Positions 21,899 through 26,585 of a stretch of 26,585 nt of DNA are shown piece by piece. The notes below the pieces were generated by a model. The model was not told where the DNA came from, made no database searches, and saw only the letters and a program-made list of their open reading frames with translations. How positions within the stretch are numbered: position 1 is the first letter of the stretch; every line of letters starts with the position of its first letter. Source of the stretch: CAZJDV01 sp964544865 (GTDB lineage: Bacteria > Chloroflexota > Dehalococcoidia > Lucifugimonadales > CAJWER01); contig CAZJDV010000027.1 in NCBI GenBank assembly GCA_964544865.1, forward strand, positions 1 through 26,585, read 5' to 3'. The translations under genes were made by a program, and so were the position numbers.

Positions 21899-21937
21899 AT
21901 AATACGATATAGTGCTATTATATAACTTATATAGCAC
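21892..21937. repeat. Two adjacent AT-rich inverted repeats
   Basis: CTATAT (21892-21897) pairs with ATATAG (21907-21912); immediately after, GTGCTAT (21912-21918) pairs with ATAGCAC (21931-21937). This AT-dense tract is striking in a GC-rich window. Confidence 0.6.
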
Positions 21938-21952
21938 ATAGCTACGTATTAG

Positions 21953-22162
21953 GGCATGCCGGGCTCATCCACCCGAGGCAGCCCGCCGATTCTGGGGATA
22001 GCTTGTCTGCTATCTCACCGGAGCAACTCTGATATTCGCAGCTAAAGAATATCGGATCGGCAATCCGAGCGGAGGGGTGCCAGCCTCGCATTATCGACCG
22101 GTGTTTTCGCCGGGTTAGACGGTGAGCGGGAATGGCGAATCCGCCGCCGCCGCATTCATGCC
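21953..22162 (+). ncRNA. Candidate structured RNA (hairpin-rich intergenic block)
   Basis: GGCATG (21953-21958) can pair with CATGCC (22157-22162), enclosing stems CGGGCT/AGCCCG (21960-21965 with 21980-21985), GGGATAGC/GCTATCTC (21995-22002 with 22009-22016), an about ten-pair TCTGATATTC/GAATATCGGA (22028-22037 with 22047-22056) and CCGGTG-TTTT-CGCCGG (22098-22113). I do not recognise a known RNA class. Strand is a guess based on the upstream promoter candidate; the stems exist on both strands. Confidence 0.3.
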
Positions 22163-22184
22163 GTCCTCGGAATACGACGTAAGA

Positions 22185-22199
22185 TGAGACTCAATCTCA
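22185..22199 (+). promoter_or_regulatory. Predicted metalloregulator operator 1
   Basis: TGAGACTCAATCTCA is an inverted repeat (TGAGA-N5-TCTCA). It ends ten bases before the -35 of the Fur-family gene and matches two further copies at 22248-22262 and 22743-22757. Confidence 0.6.
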
Positions 22200-22209
22200 C
22201 ACTAGGCCG

Positions 22210-22237
22210 TTGACATACACCCCAGATATGTTATTAT
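22210..22237 (+). promoter_or_regulatory. Promoter of the Fur-family regulator gene
   Basis: A consensus TTGACA (22210-22215) and TATTAT (22232-22237) with 16 bases between. Initiation is expected near 22244, just before operator 2. Confidence 0.7.
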
Positions 22238-22247
22238 CGCCTCGAGT

Positions 22248-22262
22248 TGAGACAAAGTATCA
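22248..22262 (+). promoter_or_regulatory. Predicted metalloregulator operator 2
   Basis: TGAGACAAAGTATCA (arms TGAGAC and GTATCA) directly follows the predicted transcription start and runs into the ATG of the regulator. Its centre lies 63 bases from that of operator 1. Confidence 0.6.
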
Positions 22263-22696
22263 TGAAACGCCTGATGACGGCGCAAACAGACCTCATGGCC
22301 ATCCTGGAGGACCGGGGCTACCGATCGACCGGTCCGCGCCGCGACGTGATCGACGCGCTCGAGAAACGCCTGGACAGCTTCAGCGCCGAGGACATCAGCG
22401 GCGAGCTGCAGGGCGTCGGTCGCGCCACGGTCTACAGGACCATCAAGCTGCTACTAGAGGCGGGCGTGCTATGCAAGCTGATCCTGCCCAACGGCGAGCC
22501 CACCTATACCATCGCGAGACTGGAGCACCACCACCACACCCTTTGCGTCCGGTGCGGTACGGTCGGGGAGTTCCAGGACGCCACCATCGAGCAGCTGCTC
22601 AGGGCTATCGGCGGGGACATCTCCGGTGAGATTCTCGGCCATCGGATGGAGTTCTTCATCACCTGCGAGCGGTGCCTGGCCGGGTCTGCGGTCTAG
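22262..22696 (+). CDS. Fur-family metal-responsive repressor (Zur/Fur type)
   Basis: A 144-residue winged-helix regulator of normal Fur length. The DNA-recognition helix is GRATVYRTIKLLLEAGVL (53-70). A His cluster EHHHHTLC (88-95) and the two CxxC pairs C95-C98 and C135-C138 form the regulatory and structural metal sites seen across Fur, Zur and PerR. It is followed 45 bases later by a metal-uptake ABC operon, so zinc (Zur) or manganese sensing is most likely; iron cannot be excluded. I chose ATG 22262, which leaves a leader of about 18 bases and no strong ribosome site; an in-frame TTG at 22247 and ATG 22274 are alternatives. Operators at 22185 and 22248 point to autoregulation. Confidence 0.9.
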   Translation: MKRLMTAQTDLMAILEDRGYRSTGPRRDVIDALEKRLDSFSAEDISGELQGVGRATVYRTIKLLLEAGVLCKLILPNGEPTYTIARLEHHHHTLCVRCGTVGEFQDATIEQLLRAIGGDISGEILGHRMEFFITCERCLAGSAV

Positions 22697-22741
22697 GCCA
22701 TCCCAGAAGTTTGGTTCGCACATCGAGAGGTCTGGCCAATA

Positions 22742-23713
22742 TTGAGACAACATATCATTAGAGCGGTCCGTGCGGAGCTCTGGCTATTATGCTGTGCATC
22801 GACGCCGTTGCTGGCGATCGCCTGCACCGGCGTCGAACCCGGGACGGTGGCCACGGAGCCTGCGCAGCCCTCGGCGCTGAACGTGGTGGCCACCAGCAAC
22901 ATTGTCGCCGACTGGGTGCGCCGGGTTGGAGGCGAGCGGGTGGAGGTATTTAGTCTCACGCCCGTGGGCGGCGACCCACACACCTTCCAACCCGGCGCCC
23001 GGGACGCGGCGACCATAGCCGACGCGGACCTGGTGGTGAGCGTCGGCCTGGACTTGGAGGCCGCCTGGCTGGCCGAGCTGGTGAGGAACGCAGCCGTGGA
23101 CGAGTCGCGTCTTGCCGTGCTGGGCGAGGCGGTCCGCCCCATCCCGTTTGACTGGGCAGGCGGAGACGAGACAAAGGAAGAGAGGGCGATGGACCCGCAC
23201 TTCTGGCTCGACCCGCTGAGGGTCGAGCTCGCCGTATCAGCCATCGCGGCCAGCCTCTCCGAAATGGACCCCGGCTCGGCCGGCGTGTACGCGGACAATG
23301 CCGAGGCCTACGGCCGGCAGCTACGCGAGCTTAATGAATGGATCCAGGAGCGTGTGAGCACTCTCCCGCCGGGCCGGCGGCTCCTTGTAACCTCCCACGA
23401 CAGCCTTCAGTACTTCGCCCTGCTCTACGGGTTCGAAATAATCGGCACGGTCATTCCCGGCTCCACGACCGAGCGCGAGCCCTCGGCCGTGAAGCTGGCC
23501 AGGCTCGTGGACAGGGTCAAGGAGAGCGGCGCGCCAGCGATTTTCGTGGAGACGACGGTGAGCGGCCGATTGGCGCGCATCATCGCCGAGGAGACCGGAG
23601 CCAGGGTGGTCGACACCCTATACACGGGTTCCCTGAGCGAGTCTGGCGGGGCCGCCACCTACGTCGGGATGATGCGCGCCAACGCGACGAGCATCGTGGA
23701 GGCCCTCGAATGA
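22742..23713 (+). CDS. znuA: Zinc/manganese ABC transporter substrate-binding lipoprotein (ZnuA/TroA family)
   Basis: A 323-residue cluster A-I binding protein that captures a divalent metal outside the membrane and delivers it to the ZnuB-like permease. The signal sequence ends in lipobox LAIAC (C28). Metal ligands fit the TroA/ZnuA set: H80 (GGDPHTFQP), H153 (DPHFWLDP), H219 (TSHDSLQYF) and D291 (VVDTLYTGS). The third ligand is His, as in zinc-type proteins, where Mn-specific PsaA/MntC proteins have Glu. There is no His-rich loop. Translation starts at TTG 22742, the only start in frame before the signal sequence; AGAGG is 11 bases upstream. Operator 3 overlaps this start. The stop overlaps the next ATG. 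Confidence 0.93.
   Translation: MRQHIIRAVRAELWLLCCASTPLLAIACTGVEPGTVATEPAQPSALNVVATSNIVADWVRRVGGERVEVFSLTPVGGDPHTFQPGARDAATIADADLVVSVGLDLEAAWLAELVRNAAVDESRLAVLGEAVRPIPFDWAGGDETKEERAMDPHFWLDPLRVELAVSAIAASLSEMDPGSAGVYADNAEAYGRQLRELNEWIQERVSTLPPGRRLLVTSHDSLQYFALLYGFEIIGTVIPGSTTEREPSAVKLARLVDRVKESGAPAIFVETTVSGRLARIIAEETGARVVDTLYTGSLSESGGAATYVGMMRANATSIVEALE
22743..22757 (+). promoter_or_regulatory. Predicted metalloregulator operator 3
   Basis: TGAGACAACATATCA, the third copy of the 15-bp element, lies on the TTG start of the binding-lipoprotein gene. A weak promoter (TTCGCA at 22715-22720, AATATT at 22738-22743, 17-base spacer) overlaps it, so the repressor could control the transporter separately from the regulator gene. 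Confidence 0.55.
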
Positions 23714-24480
23714 GCCGCGCCACACCGGCGGGCGTTCCCTCCCTGGTCGTCGATGCGGTCACCATCGAAAGGGGGGGGTTCCGCGTCCTCGACGCCGTGT
23801 CGTTCACAGCGGGCCCCGGCACTCTGATGGGCGTTGTCGGACCCAACGGGGCGGGCAAGACCACGTTGTTCAACGCCATCTCGGGCATCCTGCCGTTTGG
23901 GAGCGGCAGCATACTTATCAATGGACGGCCAGCAGGAGAGGCCCGGAGCTCGCTGGCCTACGTGCCCCAGACAGAACGGGTGAACTGGCGATTTCCGCTC
24001 ACCGTATCGGAGGTCTTGATGCTGGGCCGCAGCACCGCCATCGGCTGGTTCCGGAGACCGGGCGGAGAAGACAAGGCGGCCGTGAAGCATTGCCTGGACC
24101 GGGTCGGCATGTGGGAGCAGCGGTCCGCGCTCGTCGCGGAGCTGTCGGGCGGCCAGCGCCAACTCGTCTTCGTGGCCAGGGCGCTCGCGCAGGAGGCCGG
24201 CATACTCCTGCTAGACGAGGCGTTTAGCGGCGTAGACGTCGGCTCCCAGGAAGGTCTCGTGGAGGTCCTCAGGTCGCTCAGGGACGATGGCAAGATAATC
24301 TTGATGGCCACCCACGACCTGACCAACCTGGCGCGGCGTTTCGACGAGGTGCTCTGTCTCAACCATCATGTCTGCGCCTTCGGCCCTCCCGAGACCGCGT
24401 TCACGCCGGCCGTCCTGGAAGAGCTGTATGGGTCTCACGGCGTCGAGTTCGCCGTCCGCGACGCCAATCAGAGCGCTTGA
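23710..24480 (+). CDS. znuC: Zinc/manganese ABC transporter ATP-binding protein
   Basis: A 256-residue ABC ATPase powering the metal importer. Walker A is GPNGAGKT (44-51), the Q-loop is YVPQTERVNW (Q87), the signature is LSGGQ (145-149), Walker B is ILLLDE (165-170), followed by AFSGVDVGSQ as D-loop, and the H-loop is ATHD (H202). QTERVNWRFPLTV is typical of the manganese/zinc (MntB/ZnuC/TroB) subfamily. The ATG at 23710 overlaps the stop of the lipoprotein gene in an ATGA, so translation is coupled. The frame continues upstream inside znuA but is not meaningful there. Confidence 0.95.
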   Translation: MSRATPAGVPSLVVDAVTIERGGFRVLDAVSFTAGPGTLMGVVGPNGAGKTTLFNAISGILPFGSGSILINGRPAGEARSSLAYVPQTERVNWRFPLTVSEVLMLGRSTAIGWFRRPGGEDKAAVKHCLDRVGMWEQRSALVAELSGGQRQLVFVARALAQEAGILLLDEAFSGVDVGSQEGLVEVLRSLRDDGKIILMATHDLTNLARRFDEVLCLNHHVCAFGPPETAFTPAVLEELYGSHGVEFAVRDANQSA

Positions 24481-24493
24481 GCCGAGGTCGCTG

Positions 24494-25321
24494 ATGGACG
24501 CCATCCTTGACCCGCTGCTGGAACCTTTCAGGTACGCCTTCATGGTCCGCGCCCTGTACGTGTCGGTCCTGGTGGGTATCGTCTGCCCCGTCCTGGGCAG
24601 CTTCGTCGTAACCAGAGGTCTGGGGTTCATGGGAGACGCGCTGGCCCACGCCATACTTCCCGCCCTGGTGATCGCTTTCCTGGTGGGCGCGAGCCCGTTC
24701 GTAGCGGCGGTGCCCGCCGGCGTTGCCGTGGCGCTGCTGATCGGCTACCTCAGCCGGCGCACAGGCATCAGCGAGGACACATCCATCGGCGTGATGTTCG
24801 CCGGAATGTTCGCCCTGGGTCTGGTGCTGCTGACCGCCGCCCGGGGCATCTCCGTCGACCTGGAGGACCTGCTTCTCGGGCAGGTCCTGGGGGTCTCGCA
24901 GATGGACGTCTACGTCACGGCGGCGCTCACGGGGTCCGTCCTTTTGATCTTATACCTGTTCAATAAGGAACTCGTGTTCAGCAGCTTCGACTCTGTCGGG
25001 GCCTCGGTGGTCGGGCTGCCCACGGGCTGGCTGGACAATCTGCTGCTGGTCCTCCTGGCCCTAGTCATCGTCATAGCGCTTCAGGCCGTCGGGATCGTTT
25101 TAGTCATGGCCATGCTGGTGACCCCGGCCGCGACGGCCTACCTGCTGGTGCGCAGCTTCACCCAGATGATGGTCCTGGGGGCGGCGTTGGGCGCCATGGC
25201 GGCGGTGGCGGGACTGTACCTCTCGTTCCACATCAACGTCCCTTCAGGCCCCGCCATGACCCTCGTCGCCACGGGCATATTCATCGTCGTCGCGGCGGTG
25301 CGCAGACGGGCTCCCGCTTAA
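24494..25321 (+). CDS. znuB: Zinc/manganese ABC transporter permease (ABC-3 family)
   Basis: A 275-residue, very hydrophobic protein with about eight membrane segments, of usual ZnuB/MntC/TroC length. The conserved segment RGLGFMGDALAHAILPALV (about 41-60) matches the family block GDALSHAxLPG, and RRTGISEDTSIGVMFAGMFALG is another hallmark. The C-terminal part has VGIVLVMAMLVTPAATAYLL, also typical. ATG 24494 follows GAGG with six bases spacing, 13 bases after the ATPase stop. It is the last gene of the importer operon; a GCGA-loop hairpin follows. Confidence 0.94.
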   Translation: MDAILDPLLEPFRYAFMVRALYVSVLVGIVCPVLGSFVVTRGLGFMGDALAHAILPALVIAFLVGASPFVAAVPAGVAVALLIGYLSRRTGISEDTSIGVMFAGMFALGLVLLTAARGISVDLEDLLLGQVLGVSQMDVYVTAALTGSVLLILYLFNKELVFSSFDSVGASVVGLPTGWLDNLLLVLLALVIVIALQAVGIVLVMAMLVTPAATAYLLVRSFTQMMVLGAALGAMAAVAGLYLSFHINVPSGPAMTLVATGIFIVVAAVRRRAPA

Positions 25322-25330
25322 GCGCAGTTA

Positions 25331-25348
25331 GAGCGGTGCGAACCGCTC
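25331..25348 (+). terminator. Hairpin after the metal importer operon
   Basis: GAGCGGT-GCGA-ACCGCTC is a perfect seven-pair stem capped by a GNRA tetraloop, ten bases after the permease stop. No T-run follows, so it may be a factor-assisted terminator or mRNA end-protecting hairpin. Confidence 0.45.
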
Positions 25349-25503
25349 CCTACCCGAGGATGCCGGTCGCAAGTACCGTGTGCCGCCCTCCCGCATTTCC
25401 ACTCCTTTCGGACCCGTACCGTACTTCATCTATACGAGAAGTTGCGTACTTGTTTCGGCGGCTGGCACCGATAAAGGGATAGGAACCGTGGCTTAGAATT
25501 TCC

Positions 25504-26130
25504 GTGCAGACCACGTTGGCGGGCCTGGTGCTGCGACAGCAGGGCTACGCGGTGCTTGAGGCCTCGAATGGCGCGGAGGCCCTGCGGGTGGTCCGGCAGC
25601 ACGGTGGAGAGAACATCCAGCTTCTGCTAACGGACATCATAATGCCGGAAATGGTAGGCAGGGAGCTCGCGGACAGGCTTCTGGCCCAGTTCCCAGAGAC
25701 CAAGGTGATCTACACTTCCGGATACCCGGAGGGCGCCCTGGCGCAACACTCGGGACCGGGCGATGGCATCCTCGTGCTGCAGAAACCCTACCCGCCGGCG
25801 ACAATCGCCGAAAAGGTACGCGAGGTCCTGGATACCCAAACCGTCCGGATGACCTCAGGCGTTCGTATATGCAATAATAGAACGCACGTGCTACACTGTC
25901 GCCATGCCGAAGCCCAAGTTTCAGCCGGGTCAGCGCGTCCGCATTGGCGAGGCCGCATCCGGGCTAGTACCCCATTACGTCGGCATGGTGGGCCACATAG
26001 GCATCGGCAGTATCAACGCGCCCGCGTACTACCAGGGAAAGTATTTCGTCTCAGTCCGACTCGAGACAGGGGCGAATGTGGTGCTCCGCCTGCCGGAGAG
26101 ATGCCTGAGCGATGCGCCCAGCAGCTTTAA
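25504..26130 (+). pseudogene. N-terminally truncated response regulator receiver domain
   Basis: From GTG 25504 the frame reads QTTLAGLVLRQQGYAVLEAS then LLTDIIMPEMVGRELADRL (phospho-acceptor D44), VIYTSGYPEG (T71) and VLQKPYPPATIAEKVREVLD (K94). This matches receivers found at the C-terminus of hybrid histidine kinases. The first strand and its acidic pair (VLVVDDE) are missing: a stop lies 24 bases upstream (25480-25482) and no frame upstream supplies it. The frame has no stop after the domain and runs through the next gene's start to 26130, giving a tail that is not protein-like. Without the acidic pair it could not bind the Mg needed for phosphorylation. Probably a remnant; the real homology ends near 25836. 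Confidence 0.7.
25891..25896 (+). promoter_or_regulatory. Possible -10 of a leaderless transcript
   Basis: TACACT lies about seven bases before the ATG at 25904, so transcription may begin at or next to the start codon. No Shine-Dalgarno and no clear -35 are seen. Confidence 0.35.
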
Positions 26131-26137
26131 TCTGTAG
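25904..26137 (+). CDS. Small hypothetical protein, SH3-like beta fold likely
   Basis: A 77-residue protein, MPKPKFQPGQRVRIGEAASG at the N-terminus, then HYVGMVGHIGIGSINAPAYY and GKYFVSVRLETGANVVLRLP. The pattern FxPGQRVRI...GxxGxI...YxVxLE...LPERCL resembles small SH3-like/KOW-type beta barrels used for nucleic-acid or protein binding, but I do not recognise a named family. Composition is protein-like and differs from the overlapping receiver-remnant frame. There is no ribosome binding site. No link with the neighbours is evident. Confidence 0.6.
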   Translation: MPKPKFQPGQRVRIGEAASGLVPHYVGMVGHIGIGSINAPAYYQGKYFVSVRLETGANVVLRLPERCLSDAPSSFNL

Positions 26138-26188
26138 CAACGGCGCGGGCGCGCGGCGAACTGGGAGCCGGGTCCTGCCTCTGGCCGG

Positions 26189-26585
26189 TCACCCGGCAAT
26201 TCTGATTCGTGGGTCCAGAATGCCCAGCATGATGTCCGACATCAGGGTACCGATGACCGTCAAGGTGCCCAGCAGCAGCACGATCGTGGCGGACACGAAC
26301 AGGTCCTCGGCCAAGAGGGCTCGCAGCAGCAGAGGCCCCTCGGTCGGCAGGCCCAGCACCACCGAAACTATGATACTGCCCGACATTAACAGGGGCAGGA
26401 GATAGCCGAGGGTGCTGACCAGTGGGTTCAGGGCGATGCGCACCGGATACTTGAGGATGAGTTTCCACTCTGAGAGGCCCTTGGCACGGGCGGTGACTAC
26501 GTAAGGCTTGTTCAGCTCGTCCAGAAGGTTGGCCCTCATCACCCTGATAAGGGCCGCCGTGCCCGCGGTACCCACAACGATCATC
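26189..26585 (-). CDS. DppB/OppB-type peptide ABC transporter permease, C-terminal part
   Basis: The gene is cut by the right edge; 131 or more C-terminal residues are visible. The EAA loop that contacts the ATPase is PYVVTARAKGLSEWKLILKY, followed by three membrane segments (LLPLLMSGSIIVSVVLGLP, LFVSATIVLLLGTLTVIGTLM) and the ending ILDPRIR, which is characteristic of dipeptide/oligopeptide/nickel permeases of the DppB branch. The methionine at the edge is internal, not a start. The substrate could be peptides, nickel or sugars; partner genes should lie beyond the window. Confidence 0.9.
   Translation of the reverse strand, partial: MIVVGTAGTAALIRVMRANLLDELNKPYVVTARAKGLSEWKLILKYPVRIALNPLVSTLGYLLPLLMSGSIIVSVVLGLPTEGPLLLRALLAEDLFVSATIVLLLGTLTVIGTLMSDIMLGILDPRIRIAG

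Larger units (their letters stand above)
21212..22184. other. About 1 kb intergenic region without a convincing gene
   Basis: This divergent gap separates the eno operon (minus) from the metal-uptake locus (plus). It is visibly less GC-rich than the rest, especially 21590-21950. Reading frames here (e.g. 21474-21902) lack protein-like composition. It contains the repeat block 21318-21437, an AT-rich inverted-repeat tract 21871-21937 and a hairpin-rich block 21953-22162, listed separately. Confidence 0.7.

Noticed and set aside
21474..21902. 142-codon open frame in the intergenic region
   Set aside because: Composition is not protein-like, no ribosome site, no recognisable domain, and it spans the repeat and AT-rich segments.
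21900..21913. TAATACGATATAG resembling a phage T7 promoter
   Set aside because: It diverges in the central specificity bases and lies in an AT-rich inverted repeat; no phage genes are nearby.
1..26585. CRISPR array, tRNA, rRNA or transposase
   Set aside because: I looked for regular direct repeats with spacers, cloverleaf-type sequences and transposase motifs in the gaps and saw none.

Overview
This is a GC-rich window from a bacterial genome with tight gene packing, frequent GTG and TTG starts, and several start/stop overlaps. The gene mix (an OGG1-type glycosylase, a DnaQ-DinG fusion, FG-GAP/UnbV propeller proteins, Gfo/Idh/MocA paralogues) and two families of short dispersed intergenic repeats suggest an uncultured Chloroflexota lineage such as Dehalococcoidia or SAR202. 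That placement is inference, because the window carries no rRNA. I see no CRISPR array, tRNA or insertion sequence.

Layout. 1-4055 (minus strand): a response-regulator gene broken by an amber codon and cut by the window edge, two tandem Gfo/Idh/MocA oxidoreductases, an 8-oxoguanine glycosylase and a cupin. 4314-5768 (plus): two tandem paralogous hemerythrin-like (HHE) proteins. 5944-10488 (minus): a DnaQ-DinG helicase and a five-helix membrane protein carrying a sulfite-oxidase-type molybdopterin domain with an internal Tat-like motif. 10568-12989 (minus): the 4.5S SRP RNA gene, then rsmA, ispE and a small membrane protein, the last three joined by overlapping stop and start codons. 13220-19340 (minus): three large beta-propeller genes, two exported FG-GAP/UnbV proteins with seven DxDxDG motifs each and one 12-repeat NHL protein without a signal peptide. 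19425-21211 (minus): enolase overlapping a SLOG/LOG-like protein by four bases.

21212-22261 has no convincing gene. It holds dispersed repeats, an AT-rich tract with two inverted repeats, a possible structured RNA, and the control region of a metal-uptake locus. 22262-25321 (plus) encodes a Fur-family regulator followed by a complete zinc/manganese ABC importer (binding lipoprotein, ATPase, permease). Three copies of a 15-bp inverted repeat of the form TGAGAC-N3-RTMTCA flank the regulator promoter and sit at both the regulator and the lipoprotein start, so this looks like an autoregulated metal-starvation locus. 25504-26585 holds a receiver domain missing its first strand, a small SH3-like hypothetical protein, and the C-terminal end of a DppB-type permease cut by the right edge.

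No wholly new multi-gene system is evident. The best leads are the predicted Sec/Tat dual-targeted molybdoenzyme, the self-consistent metal-repressor operator set, the hairpin-rich intergenic block upstream of it, and the cluster of three propeller genes.
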